Part shown: piece after piece, positions 35,801 to 58,257 of the stretch | Layout: each line of letters opens with the position of its first letter | How positions within the stretch are numbered: position 1 is the stretch's first letter | Translations under genes and position numbers: made by a program | Assembly (NCBI GenBank): GCA_037176905.1 | Contig: JBBBWG010017667.1 | Location: 16,132 to 80,131 of the forward strand | From: Azolla pinnata | Lineage: Eukaryota > Streptophyta > Polypodiopsida > Salviniales > Salviniaceae | Direction: 5' to 3' | Length of the DNA: 64,000 nucleotides | Notes under the pieces: generated by a model | The model's input: the letters and a program-made list of their open reading frames with translations, nothing else | The model's database searches: none | Told to the model about the DNA's origin: nothing

Positions 35801-38800
35801 CTTATCCAGCAGATTGAAGCTCGTTTAGAAAGTGTTTCGTCTGTTGTTTAGACTCATCGGTAAAAGAACACATCCGGAAATCGTAATAAATGAAATGATT
35901 CTATTTTGAGTCTTTTCAAAGTGTAGATTTACATTTAAGCTTGTTCATTGATAACGTGAATGTCACCCACAGTAGCGGTAATAATTTTTCTCAGAGAACA
36001 GAAGAGACGGAGAGTTCATGATTTTTTTACCTGAGTCTGAAAAATGGATATGCTCGTCTTTTCAGTTTAAATACGTGAACACAATGGGGAGCACTACTTT
36101 ATCAGATTTGAACTATTTATACATATTCATTCCTTGCAACGAATCAAATTGCCCATGGACTTTACGATTTCTTTAACATGATCCTTGGTGATTGGTCAAA
36201 TAGTGTATGAACATGATACTTGTGGATACTAGGAAGCTATTTGGTAACTAGTGTTACTATGCTATGCTCTGTCAAGCTAGTGCTTTACGTAAATCAATCT
36301 ATTGGAGCTACAAGAGGGTCCAAGTTTTCTACTCCATACAGAAAATGTGCCACCAGTTTTACAATGAATTTTTCGCATGCTTCCAGAATGTCTGTGCTGC
36401 AGCTAGAAGCACATTGTTTGATGAATGTTGTTGGCCATAGGACATAAAAACTAGCCATTCTCTTCTCCAATAATTGATCTAAAAGCTATAGATTGACAAA
36501 GTATGTCAGACATAAGTAGATAATATTTCCAGCACCTGCAGTTGGAGTATTACATCTGCTGCATATGGTTTGTGTGCATTGATGGACTCGGTTTTGACTG
36601 CTGGGTTTTTCAGCTGGGTTTTCCAGGCCAGATTTCAACACAGTAAGTTTGAAGTATGTGAGATTGTGCAGATCATTCTGATGAACTTCAGTATGGGGAG
36701 ATAGGAGAATGTGCTGCTATCTGTAATCTAAGAGACCTCATGTTATATCAATTCTATTAGACTGGCTTGGACTCATGATGATTAATTCTAAAATTCACGT
36801 TTATAAAGAAACTATACCCCATTGTGTGGCAGCCTTCTCCTCCCAAGGGAAGGTCAGAGTTCTGACAATGTCAGATATATTTCCATATTTTCTTTGTAGA
36901 AGTTTATTTATCTTTATCCTTCTTTGGGTTTATTATCACACAGACAATATGACTTTGACATGTACTCTATGTTTCATCTCATTGGAGATTTACGCCCTTT
37001 AAAAGATGCTGATGGCCTGTTCTACTTTTGGCACAGACTCTTCATCAACTGTTCATCATTAATGCAAGTGCTAGTTTCAGACTATTATGGAGTACAATAA
37101 AATCATTTCTAGATCCCACGACAGCATCCAAAATTCATGTGAGTGTCCAAGATTTCTTTTTTCTTGTGTTTTCTTTTCTAATAACTATTTAGAACAATGG
37201 ATGGAATCAGTATTCTTGATATTTTTTCTGTATTCTTCGTAAACACTTATGAGAGGGACTTCATGGCTAGGGCCATTAGTAAATTGTGTTGTTCAAAAGA
37301 AAGCCGAGAGCATAAGCTTGTGGATAAGCTTTAAAATTCTCAATTTATGAAAGTTTTGGACAATTGAACAATTGAAGTGCAGTGTTTAAATTGCCAAGGT
37401 AAACCATGAAAGAGACAATCTTCTTAAGATTTTCTTGATGTCATGTTTCTGTCATCCAAACAGTATGAAAGTTAGAAACACGGAACTGAAGTTAAAAGGA
37501 GTGACGCATAAGAAATTATTCGATATTTTCAAACATTTTTCTGGATTTTCGGAGTTGATCAAATTTCTAGATATTGTCTCTGAGGCCTGTTGTCATAGCA
37601 GCATTTCGGATGGAGTACAAACGTCATTTTATGGTCATCCGTTCAAATTGTGATTATTCTAGTTTTATGAAAAGTCTACTTTACAACTATGTATTGGCCT
37701 GATTAACACAGCTTTGTTTTGGTAATGTTTTTTTATTGGTTTACTTTACAGGTTATTGGACCTAAATACCACAACAAGATCTTGGAATTTATCGATGCAA
37801 GGTAAGCCCCATTTAAATTCTCACCTTGAGGCAGGAGATGCAAAGGTAATCTCCGACTTCATTTTTTGAATCCTTATAAGATATGGTCTTGCAGTAATTT
37901 ACCAGACTTTTTTGGAGGAATGTGTAGCTGTGTAGAACAAGGAGGCTGCCTGTATTCCGATAGAGGTCCTTGGAAGGATCCCGAAATTATGAAAGTAAAA
38001 AAGTTAAATCTAGATATACACTATTGAAAGAAGCTAAATTGTTGAATTATCCAAATTCATTGATGCTGTTATGCAATTTTCAGCGAGTACATGATGGATA
38101 CATCCAGGGCGCTCTAAAAGTAATAACAAGAACTGAAAGCACAATAGAGCATGTAATCACATTTTATTCCTTTTATTGAAAATCCTGTTTATTCTGTGTC
38201 ACAGCAAGTTCTATGTCACAGTATGTATCTCAATATGATCTGCTGTTTCTCTTATCTGTCGTAATTGTGTTGTGCAAATGTTTCTTGTTTCGTTAAGGAC
38301 CCAGAGGACAATCTCACGCCGTCTACACCTCATAAAACTTTTGGAGAAAACTCAGAATGCTCCCCTGAAAACTTGATCAATGAAATTGATAATGTGAAGG
38401 TAAATTCAATGGTGACCTGGACATTAAGTATATAAAAAAACATTTCGCCTTCCAACTTCACTCTTTTGTTCTTCTCCAGATCAACAAGACTACTGATAAC
38501 ACCGTTATTTCCGATTTAGATGAATCTGTTGTGATTACTGAGACGAGTTGTACATTGAAGAAAGCTCCTGAGAGCTTTGAACAAGAAAGTGCTGGTAAAA
38601 TTCTTCAAAATTACACAACTATCCGCTTATTTATTAGTATATTCACCGATCTTTATGATGCATGGTTTTCTGTTAATAACAACTAAGATCTTAATCTTTG
38701 TTCATGCAGCTGAACCCATTTTAAGCATTAGATCTCCACAGAGGTTTACATTCATTATTACTAGTCTAATTTATTATATAAATAAATTAGTCAATGTCTT

Positions 38801-39419
38801 TCTACTATTTCATCAAAGGCATCTCATTATGATAATGAGACCTGGTACGCTGAAAGAGTCTGATGATTCATTGCAATCTTGCAAGAAGCCTGAAACCCCA
38901 GATATGCTGGAGGAGCGTGTAATTTCTATTGAGAAAAATATTAAAGAGCTCTACCAACTAATATCAGGTTTACAATCTCACGTAGAACAAAATGTATGCC
39001 AGGATCAGCTAAGAGCTTTGGAAGTTGATCTAGTTGAAAACCGTGAGGTGATATTCTTAAACTAACACACTTCTGTGATATCTCGTGATTAATTAAAGCA
39101 TTCTGAATTCTTGTGTTAATTAGTTTTCTATTGCTCTATTTTTCTTGATTAGTGAGCCTGCCATTATTTGGCGAGGAATAGCTAAATTGCCTTTCCTTTT
39201 TGTAATAGCCTCAAGATTAATCACAAAATGATTTTGTCTTATTATATTTTATACATTTAGTATTAGACCTATGTATATGAATTATCTAGGTGAAGATATA
39301 TTGAGTCTGTTGTCTCTGCATAACGTTGATTTCAATTTATGATATAGAATCTGAAGAAAGTCATGGAAAGGCAAGAAGAGTTTTTACAACAATTCAATTC
39401 TTTGCAAATAAGGGAAACG
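32862..39419 (+). CDS. Sec14-like phosphatidylinositol transfer protein (SFH), 3' end unresolved
   Basis: Lipid-binding CRAL-TRIO protein that by family role exchanges PtdIns and PtdCho and stimulates phosphoinositide signalling in polarised membrane growth. Resolved exons: 32862-33166, 33759-33858, 35094-35360, 35705-35782, 37037-37138, 37752-37801, 37895-37994, 38084-38152, 38298-38399, 38480-38594, 38710-38743, 38819-39047 and 39348-39419, all GT-AG and phase-consistent (541 codons). Domains in order: basic N-terminal stretch ([12 protein letters not shown]), CRAL-TRIO N segment ([11 protein letters not shown]), Sec14 lobe ([74 protein letters not shown]), an acidic variable linker, then a predicted coiled coil ending [16 protein letters not shown]. 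The final exon(s) with the stop were not identified between 39420 and about 41400. Sec14-nodulin relatives end in a short basic, Cys/Trp-containing tail; I did not see one. Confidence 0.9.
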
Positions 39420-41495
39420 GTATGTTCTCCAAACCAGTATTTAGGATTTCTATGACATTATACCTTTTCAATTATCCATCCTCATGCTTAGGATGTTCAA
39501 TGTGCTCCAGAAAACTTAAATAGAGGTCTAGAATGCTTGGAATTTTGTTTTGTGTCAGTGCACTTCCATTTTTGGTGGACCACAGACAAAAAACAAGTCG
39601 TGGAGAGATTTGTGGATGGGCAGTGTGTATTTAACGTTGGTCTTGAATATTCCAACCAGATGTCTTAGCTTTATGGTTATTCTAGTCTAGAATATAAATG
39701 GGTATTCATGTGAATGATTGTAGACTTCCTCTCGAGCTGCTTAGTGTACATGTTAAATCTGTCTAGCATGCAGCCCATCATTCCATATGACATGAATGCC
39801 CTTTATAGTGAATGGCCTTGGAAATCATGACCATTCCCCGTGAAGGTACCATATCTTCTGATGTAGAAATGTGTTTGATGTGTGATGATTTGGCATTGCT
39901 TAGTGCTTCAGAATGAAGAGAGAAGGAAATGTTGAGCCTTTTTCTTTCATCTCAACGGTTTAGAACTAGATGTAGCTTTGTTTGTAAAGCTTTTTTGGCA
40001 GAGTCAGAATCGTGGTAGCTCAGTGGCCATGCTGGTGTATTTGCATAAAAATTTGCCTTGCCGTTATGTTGATGAGAGAGTGAGTGCAAGCTTTATGATA
40101 GAGAGACAGAAAGGGTATTCTATACACAGAGAAAATCATCATGGTGCTTCTGCGGGCAGTAAGGAGTGAATTGAAGATCTTGTCTATTAGGAATCTGTAG
40201 CCTGACCAAAATGGGGAGCTTGCAAATAATGGCATTCCATGTGGAGTAGGCCTGGATCCAAATGTCATTATTTGGCGGTTTTGTTGATATTGTACCAGTA
40301 TGAAATTCTTTTATTCAATCTGGAAATAATACAAGCAATGCACTCCATCACTAAAGAGAACTGTGAGCTTTCATTTTGGAGGTTGAAAGGTGCAGCTCAG
40401 AGATGTGTATAATAGCGCTTTTGAGTGGTGGATATTCTGACACAGAATTTACTCGGTCTTCAAAACGACTTCCGATGGACTGAATAATTCTGAAAAATTG
40501 TAGAATAAGTTTGTTACCTGTGGAGGCATGGTGTGCTAATCTAAATTTATCATTCTTTTCACTGTTGTCAAACAGATTTCACTCCACTTACATTCTGTAC
40601 TTATCCTTTCCAAGAGAAAGACCTATTCAATCTTATCTAGTTTTACAAGATTGGAAGTTTTGCAATTATTCTTTTGTGGAGAGAAAAATTATAAACATGC
40701 TATCAAGGTATTTGGGCATGATTATTGGTGTTATATGATGTTCAAGCATGTGAAAGAGTGGATTTAGTGATGTGAAGTAGGGATGTAGGAACAATGTATG
40801 CTCGGCATTTTATTTGTGAATGCCAATGAAATGGGCCATTCATCCGGTCATAATGCTCTAGCAATGAATGCCTTGGTCAATGGAACATCTGGTTTCAGCT
40901 CAAGAAGATGGAGCTGGTTGTTTGTTGATTGATCACTTGAATGTAGCACATCTTATGAATAATCAGTTGAGTCTTGCAAATGTTTTTCATTGAGCATTTT
41001 CAAGCAAGATGGGCCATGGCAAATGGAAGAATAGTTAATGCGAATGTGTCGGGCTCTCCTCAATAGCAAAACACAAATCTTCGGGCTCTCCTCAATTGCA
41101 AAACACAAAGCTCTCCATTGATTGTCATTCCTTGATCCAATCATGCGTGGTAAAACGGAATCGAAATCGGAACGATCATTTGGAGATTGCACGAGTGTTG
41201 ATTTAGATGGATTTTCCATTGAGAGAGAGCGAATGGAAAATTGATGTGAAAAGCTAAACAAAGATCGATGCCAAAAAAAAAAGCTGACCCAAATTCTGGA
41301 GCTTCAAATCCATTTCTATTTGATCGACGAGAAAAGCTCAGCAAAGATCGATGCAAAAGAAAAAAAACTGACCCAAATTCTGGAGCTGCAAATCCAGTTC
41401 TATTTGATCAAATCCAAAAGTAGAAGCACAAGAAATGAATGAATAAATGAGAAGAAGAAGTGAGCCTTGTTTTTCTATCAGTTTTTCCCGCGTTC

Positions 41496-41526
<31 letters not shown>

Positions 41527-41592
41527 CTTTTGCTGCTGCTGCTGCTGCGTTCTTCCTCGCACATCCTTTCTCTGTTTGCTTGCTTCTGCGCC
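39420..41592. other. SFH 3' region and SMC3 5' leader
   Basis: Should contain the last SFH exon, which I could not pin down; a possible acceptor lies near 39990 but its reading (SQNRGSSVAM) does not resemble the family tail. It also holds two local duplications: about 32 bp at 41050-41109 (two copies of cgggctctcctcaat) and 83 bp at 41248-41413 (copies at 41248 and 41331 with ctgacccaaattctggagct). A CTT/GCT tract at 41497-41548 lies in the presumed SMC3 5' leader. Confidence 0.6.
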
Positions 41593-50789
<9,197 letters not shown>

Positions 50790-51489
50790 GAAAAAAGATC
50801 TGCAGCATTATTGACGAGAAAGACGAGTAACCAAAATGAATGCAAGAAGAAAAGAATGACATAGTGCCTGTTAGTGTTGATTACGAAAGCCTTATGTGTA
50901 TTCTCTATTGTATACCCAGCTGTACAAAGTGGGTTCGTTGTATATTCTTATTTCTAATAATGGTAGGGTTTTCGTTGTTGTACTGATAATATGTATATGA
51001 ATGTCAGAAACGTATCATCCTCATCGACCAACACTAATGGATTTAGTGCTGAAGGTATGCTATGTGACAAAACCCTTTTTCTTTCACTTGTATTTCCATT
51101 CTCAACTCATATCTTGTTTTTGGCTTTTTTCTATGTGAAAGAGTAGAAAAGATAATCTGAACTTTTGCTGATGGCCTCTCAAAATAATCCTCCAAATGAA
51201 GCCCTTGGCTCAGAAGGGTGCTTGCTTTGTTCGTTATTCTGATCTTCTGTTGTACTGTCATCTCCAGTGAGGGGTCTAGTTGCCCATGTTCATACTCAAA
51301 TTGTAAGAATGTTATCATCAAAGCTTGGTAAATGTGGAAGATGTTATGTTGGGTAAATTACCTTCCGTCTCATCTACGTTTGGCAATTGACATTGCATTG
51401 CCTATTCTAGATGCCTTGATTCCAATCAAGGAACCATGGAGATGCCTTGATTCCTGCCTTGATTCCAATCAAGGAACCATGAAAAACAG

Positions 51490-51624
51490 TGTACACTTGT
51501 ATTGTGTACTGTAAATTGATTGCAGATACAACATGGCCTATTGCGAATTTGGAGATACATCTTACATTACTTGGTATCTTAAATTTTGCTGCAATCAATT
51601 TACAGTACACAATACAAGTGTGCA
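51490..51624. repeat. Near-perfect 36-bp inverted repeat (hairpin)
   Basis: Arms at 51490-51525 and 51589-51624 are reverse complements with one mismatch, separated by a 63-nt loop. The left arm starts tgtacacttgtattg and the right arm ends caatacaagtgtgca. Possible explanations are a MITE, a small-RNA precursor or a chance inversion duplication; no target-site duplication is obvious. Confidence 0.9.
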
Positions 51625-52014
51625 TTGTGTTTTACATTACTAAGCTCTGTCATTCAGACATGGCTTGCATAAAGAAGCTTCGTTCATTTGGACATATGGC
51701 AATGACGAGTTCCAAATGTGATGCCTCCTCTATTGTAACGAGATCGATTTTTTCTCCACCATCCTTTACTCCTCTTACCTAGTGGGGTTTGATTTCAACT
51801 TGATCAAACGTGCCGGATTACGCAGTTGTGCTTGCATTTGCTTTCATGGGCGAATGATCTTTTGATGCTTGCCGGTTCAGCATTCACACGATCGAGAAGC
51901 TAAGCTACGTCGAGCGATTGAGTTCTGCAACAAGTTTGCAGGTGGTTTGCCGAGTTTCTTGTACCGATGCTGCAGCGCCTGAAGTATGTTCGATATGTTG
52001 TTCACCAATATCAA

Positions 52015-52260
52015 TCGATTCTTCGAATCGATCGATGCATAGCTTTCCGATTCAATTCTTCGAATCAATCGATGCATTGCTTTCCGATTCAATTCTTCGA
52101 ATCGATCGATGTATAGCTTTTCGATTCGATTCTTCAGATTGATCGATCTATGGCTTTGTCGATTCGATTCTTCGGATCGATCGATCTACGGCTTTGTTGA
52201 TTCGATTCTTCGTATTGATCAATTTGTAGCCTTCTCAATCGATCGATCGATCGATCCGTT
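52015..52260. repeat. ~38-bp tandem repeat upstream of SEC20
   Basis: Six units each contain attcttcgaatcgatcgat or a variant, followed by an agctttccgattc-like block. Starts are near 52019, 52056, 52093, 52130, 52169 and 52207. The right end dissolves into a GATC run (52239-52257), about 130 bp before the SEC20 ATG. Confidence 0.88.
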
Positions 52261-52389
52261 CGCCTTTTGCCTTTGCAGACGTGTGTTTCACAAAATCAAG
52301 TAAAAATGTGAAGAAGCCATGGAACAAATAGAGTACAAAGACTTCATGCACAATTTGCATGTAGCTCCAAGAAGAAGGAGCTGAAAGCT

Positions 52390-55300
52390 ATGGCGCTCGA
52401 CGAGGTCTCCGCTGCCATCTCAGATCTACAGCTTCAATGGCGGGCTTCCTGCGACGATGCCTCCGCTCGTGCTCAATCGCTGCAATCCGTTTCCGGAGAC
52501 GATGCTTCTTCTCTCCGCCGCTTCAACGCTCTAGCTCAGGACTCCCTCTCATCTCTTCGCTCCCTTTTGCACCAGTTCGAGCTTCTCTCGGTGCAACTCA
52601 TCAGGTCAATCTGGCTGCTGCTCTTCTTTTATTGCGCGTCAAGGCAACTGCTTGTGTTTTTCCGGGTTAGAAGTTCGAATGTCTTGTCATATCTCTTACT
52701 TTCTTTATCTATGCTTCCACCTGCGCAGCGCTCCGTTAAACCTCTTAGGTAAATCCACCATATAGCAATGCTGAAATAGCAGATAAGAGTATTGTGCATG
52801 CAAAAGCTGTGCCATTTCACAGGCAATGCCCTTTGAGAATCACTTAGCTCAGAGGGGTATGAGGGCAAATGTGTTTGCTTGATAGTGTGCTGACGGCAAA
52901 CAATAAATCAAACTCTCATTTATGTTCATTGGATGGATCAAACAGAAGACCAGAAGGAGTGATCCTTTGTCTCAACCCCTTTGGATAAATCCACCATACT
53001 ATAGTGATGCTCAAGCAACAAATAAGAATATTTGTACATGAGAAGCTGTGCCGTTACAGTATATAACAAACGTGGATGCATTTTAAATTGCTAATAGCTC
53101 AGATGAGTACGAGGGCAAAGATGTTCTCTTTATAGTGCGATGAATGCAGAGCGAACTGTCCAACATTCCTTTATGTGAATGGACGTACGCTCATAAGGAG
53201 TGATTCAAACCTCTTGGATCGATCCACCATATCATGATAATTCCCTAACAGGAGATAAAGTATTTGTGCATGAGAAGCTGTACTATTTCAGTCTACGACA
53301 AACACCTGGAAAATCTAATAGCTCACAGGAATACGAGGGTAGCTTCATGTGGAATGAGTTCAGAGGTATGAATCAAACTCTCTTTCATATTCATGGATGG
53401 ATCAAACAAAAGCTGATAAGGAGTGATCTTTTCTTCAATCCTCTTCGATAAAACCACCATACAATGATGCTCAAGTGAGTATTTGCACATGATAACTGGT
53501 GCCATTTAAGTCAGATTCAATCTCTTTAAAATTGGGCACATAATACTTCTCATCATATATTGATGTTGGAAAGTAGCCTAAATTAAGAAGACCGAAATTC
53601 CTGATGACATGTCATTTACCTAGATCTAAGGAAGATTGAAATTAAAAATTAGTGAGATGATTCAATATTTGTGTGCTAAATTGAAATTTACAGCTTCCTA
53701 GCAGTTCATAGCTTTGTAAGGTGGAAGTTTGTAAATATTGTGACGTCTATCATATGGTCTATAGTCAAAGATCGATCGAAGAAGAATGAATTTAAGTTTT
53801 TCTTCTTTATTCTGCATGATAAATGAGGAGCCACGATGAGACCAAAGAACTTTGAAGTAGGTCTAGCTTTTCTTTTCAATCATTTGAACTGTCAGCATTT
53901 GCTGTTGCTCTTGCTGGGAAACAGTGTTGAAGAAAAAGAGGCATGTTTAAAGAACCTCCAGGACTGGAAAAGAGAATATCAAAGGTATGTTATAAATCTA
54001 ACGTCAGATAATTGGGAATAACTATTCCTTTCATTTCAATTAATAAAAACATTCACAGAAGCAAGATATTTCTGTCAACAGGTTACACTCAATGGTGAGG
54101 GCCGCGAACCTCCAAGCAAAAGCTAATATTCAGAAGGCAGCAAAGCAGCAGGTTAGGTGTTCTTCTCCATTTAACTAGGCATTTAGAAGATTCCTTTCTT
54201 TTTTTCATAATTTTTCATATCCTTTATTGCATGGAAACAGAGGGACCTTCTTCTTAGTGGTGGTGACGAATCAACAAACCTACGGCGCAATTTGCAGTGA
54301 GAAATCTGCCTCATATATATAGATACGCTGAATGTAATGATTAATGACTCAACTTCTTTGGTTGATGCAAGTACTCAAGCTGGCATGTCAGCTGCTGCAG
54401 AAAGTGTTACAGAAACTCTTCGAAGGACCAGACAAATGATGATACAGGTTAATGTTAACACGTCCTTATTCGGCCGTACATACACTATATTTCTCGATAC
54501 ACACTGCATGAACATGAACATTTATTAAATTTTTTACATGCTTGCAGATACGAATGTGCATGTTTATATACGCGCACACACGCACATCATTGGAGATCAT
54601 AACACCTTTCTGAAGTTTTTCATAGAAATATTATTGCAGGAGATTGAACGGAGTGCTGGCACACTTGCTACCCTAGGTAACTAAAGTGAGTTCCTCATCA
54701 AGTTATTTTAAGAGTACGACTGTTACCAGCAAAATTGGTTTCAATTCCAGATGAGTCCACGTCTACCTTGAGAAAAGCAGATTCAGAATACAAAGGTCAA
54801 CGAACATTGTTAACTACTACCAGAGGATTGTTATCAATCTTAAGACGACAAGATGTCCTTGACAGGTAAAAAAAGGAAAATTAATATCTATCTTGCAAAA
54901 TAAGAATTTAAGATCTGTGTAGAGATATGGTTGTGTTAAATTCTAAATCATAAACACATTGGACAAAGCAACATGATTATTTAATCTTTAACACGAGAGT
55001 ATAAGACTGTTACTATTCAGTCAAAGTAACAGATTCCTGGCAGAGATGTTCAGCATAGTCTTGTCAATTCTGTGATTCAGATGAAATCGGTGTTAGTGTG
55101 ATAATATATGGGAGACATGTTCCTGAAGATGGTCAGAATGATAAATCAAAGTTAACGAGTTCTTTATATTTTTCTTCTGGTTTAGACACTTGCACATGAT
55201 TCCTCCAAATCAATGTACAGCGGGCATTGCAAACTTGGGTGGCACCGGTCCTCTGAACCTCAAACATCAAGATAGGTCACGATTGGTAGATACAGTAGTA

Positions 55301-56854
55301 AATCTTGATCTCCTGTCTTGTTTCGCAACACGAAAGGAAGATGCCTGAAACGTACAATCCACTGCTTATACCATTGGACACTGCAGGCTTCATATCTGTC
55401 ACAATGTTTCTCTGAATCCACTGCTGTTTCATTCTTTGATCCACTTACCATAATCTTGTGGTTCCACAATTTATCCAAGTTTCTGCAGTGTTCTTTCAAT
55501 CTTTGTATCTCAGAAATAATTTGGCACCCTTGTCAATATGTGGATGTATCGATATATACACCTAGCTTCTTTGAATTGTCACACTCTTATTGTGATCTCT
55601 TATTATCAGCCCGGGTCACCTGGAATTCTCTTGCCTTTAGGTTATATTTCAGTTGTAGAAGGTTCTTTTTGTGGAGTGCACCTGTCCACTGGAACTCATT
55701 CCTCGATTTTTCTTCAGTTCAGAGTTCTGCAATCATTTCTCCATTCCTTTTCAATTTTCACTAACAAATGTATGTTGATGATCCTTCGTTGTTGGATCCA
55801 CATAAAACCGCCTTCTATATTTATGGAATTGCAGCTGTCCTATCTGAACTGTTTGAGAGAAAGTAGTTGATGATAGTCATTAGGTCTGCTGAAGGTATGT
55901 CCAGCTTTATCAATATTTCTGTGCTGCTCTTTAGAGATCAAAGATCCTGGTCCTAATTGCACGTCTCTATTTGAGCAGTCTTTCTTTTGAAGGCCTAAGC
56001 TTCAAACTTCACGTTCATAATCCTATTTCGACTTCAGAGGAGCTGGTTAGCTGAAACAGATTTAACGGAAGCCTTGCATTGTCCTAGTACCACCACAAAC
56101 TAGCTTCTTTCAACCCTTGCTCTGTCACATTGTTCTAATACCATCATAAAACCAGCTTTTTTTAACCCTTGCTCTGTTGTTTCCTGATACTTCTTGTCTG
56201 CCACTAAGAAGGATGATGGGATTATGTGAATTGTATTTGTTGCCACCATGTACCTGTAGATTCTAAATTGTTAGGATTACCACTCGCAAGCCTGTCTTCT
56301 GGAATGTTTGTCGTGAGTGTGCTATGCCACAAATTTTGATCTTCGAAATTTTTCTGGCTTAATTTCTTTGATGAAATTTGAAAATAATGATTGGTTTGAG
56401 GATGCATAAATCATGTGAGGTTACATAGCGACTGACATATGTTGAATGTGATTCTCTCCCATCTTTCAGTTAGAAATGACGGGCATGCGACGAGACTGAC
56501 TGATTATTTTTTCTTTATTCTCGTGCATGCAGGATTATTATTGTGATTGGCTTTCTTATCTTCAGCCTTGTTGTTACATATATTTTTAATCAACGGGTTG
56601 GGATCATCAAGACGAGGACAACTCACGTGGCGCATGGAGGTCTCAAATCACATGAACCAGCAATTTCTATTGATTCACCTAAGCGAACAGACCCTGTTGT
56701 ATCGGATAATCTAGGCACAGATGTTCGATCTGAACAGCTGATTGAGACGCACAGAATCGAAATAACTGAGGAAAGATCAGATGTGGATGTTTGCTTCGAC
56801 AGATTTTCTTCTGGTAACGAAATGCTAGAAGTAGAGGTTCATGAGGAACTGTAA
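52390..56854 (+). CDS. SEC20: Qb-SNARE of the SEC20 family (complete)
   Basis: ER-resident SNARE used in retrograde Golgi-to-ER vesicle fusion, with USE1 and SYP81-type partners in plants by family knowledge. Exons 52390-52604, 53925-53984, 54082-54151, 54241-54296, 54372-54447, 54640-54676, 54751-54865 and 56533-56854, all GT-AG and in phase: 951 nt, 316 residues. N-terminal helices include a WKREYQRLHSMVRAANLQ block. The SNARE motif runs from about residue 145 to 209 (ETLRRTRQMMIQEIERS, then TLRKADSEYKGQ and RRQDVLDR). One membrane anchor lies at about 211-228 (IIIVIGFLIFSLVVTYIF). A lumenal tail of about 85 residues rich in Asp, Glu and Ser follows; it ends VHEEL and lacks a clear HDEL or KDEL. 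Introns 1 and 7 are 1.3 and 1.7 kb, the others around 100-200 nt. Confidence 0.93.
52741..53515. repeat. ~235-bp tandem repeat in SEC20 intron 1
   Basis: Three complete units and a truncated fourth start near 52741, 52978, 53210 and 53440 with a cctcttggataaatccaccat-like motif. Each continues with an agaagctgtgcc-like motif, a tagctcagatgagtacgaggg-like block and an atggatcaaacagaag-like block. Copies are about 20-30% diverged. Confidence 0.9.
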
Positions 56855-57529
56855 TAAAGAGCTTGTTTTTTTTGTTGGAGTATATTCCAAAACTGTACCA
56901 CAACCTTTTTTGTGATTCATTGGTGATGGTGGCGAGGTTTTCAAAAACCATGTGATATGGCTTTTTGCTCATATGCTTTGAAGGACATTTTTGGGGATGG
57001 GCCCCTCAATTCAGTGGTTTAGGTACGTTTTGTACAGTGCTTGTAACCCCTGTCATCATTCCAAGCCGCATTTAAACTTGGCTTGTTGATTTCACGGCTT
57101 TACCATGCCCAACCATGTTGACAAGCAACAAATATATCGAAAAGCATCGATATAATGTGCTTGGGTGGTTGTGTAGGAGGCCCCGATATAGATCTGAAAT
57201 TTTGTATTGCTTTCTGTTTCTCAAATGGATGATATGATAGCGTGAAGGGTCCAGTAAGGGAACAAACAAATTAATTTGATGCTACTAAAAGCCTTTGATG
57301 ATCTGGTTTATGGTGCAATTGAATCTTTTGTAGTTGGAACATGACTATACTGCTACGCAGATTTGATGATTGCAGAACTGGCCCACAAAACTATATGATG
57401 TTGCTGGCCGCGAATGATGCAAAATGATGGGACTGTGCTTCATCAAATGCGACCACATATTTTGCCAAACTCAGCTGGGGATCTGGTGGAGTTTTGACCA
57501 CCATGTGATTGCTGCTTCAATTACAAATT

Positions 57530-57780
57530 TAAAGAAATAGTTGAAAGCAGAGACTTACGGTTGTTGGCTCGTTCGAGCCTCTTGCATAGTCGGAGTCAGT
57601 GTAGTTTGGTAAGCCATCGTTGTTTGTCATCTTCTTGAGATCGGGAGTTTGTCTGGTCCATACGTAAACCTGGTTGGTGTGCCAATCATCTCTATGCACG
57701 GAGATATTGTTTCTGTGATCGCGTCCGTTGCACTCGCGCACATGCGCACACGATGTTGTCTTTCGGGGAAGGGCCATTGC
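57530..57780 (-). mobile_element. Possible Ty1/copia RNase H remnant
   Basis: On the minus strand a short frame reads GLPNYTDSDYARGSNEPTT. It resembles the LxGYTDSDYAGD segment of copia-type RNase H, where the two Asp residues are catalytic. No reverse transcriptase, integrase or LTR is seen around it, and the match is only about a dozen residues. It may be chance. Confidence 0.3.
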
Positions 57781-58257
57781 TTAGCCGATCTCAAATTGCA
57801 ATCCACTCGTTTTCCCGAATGCTCCGCAAGCAGTCTTTGGACGGTGTTGCTTCCTGGATATTTCGGAGCGATGGAGACGCAGACGTGATTCTGCGAAAGA
57901 TCAGAAAGCGCAGCTCTCCAAAGGAACCCATCGAATCTCGTAACAAAGTGAGTTCAAATCAAGACGAGATTTTTCTTTGCACAAATGAGTGCACTCTTTT
58001 GGGCATAGTTTATATTAACACAAGGTTGAATCTTTGTTGGAAAAAAAAAAAAAAATATAAAAAATACACAAGCAATCGGGTCAAAGAAACTCGCTTTCTT
58101 CTCTGACGGTGTTCCGAGCAGAAGCCGTGGGTTGAAAAAAGAACCCTTCGCTTGACTCACAACTGCGAGCTCCATGTCTTATTCACGAGCAGAAGGTCAT
58201 CGGTTCGAATCCTTTCCCATCATCTGTTCTAAACCGATGCATCGGGCTCATGGGCGG

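Larger units (their letters stand above)
50790..52389. other. Intergenic region between SMC3 and SEC20
   Basis: No gene is seen. It contains the SMC3 3' untranslated region, a duplicated 26-bp segment (about 51413-51438 and 51456-51481), a 36-bp inverted repeat (51490-51624) and a short tandem array (52015-52260). Confidence 0.65.

Noticed and set aside
55318-55870. Frames of 110-148 codons inside SEC20 intron 7
   Set aside because: They overlap in different frames, show no family and lie between exons whose phases join perfectly.
58180-58225. tRNA-like B box (ggttcgaatcc) that could mark a tRNA gene or SINE
   Set aside because: The T stem does not pair beyond two bases, and no A box, anticodon arm or acceptor stem could be fitted.
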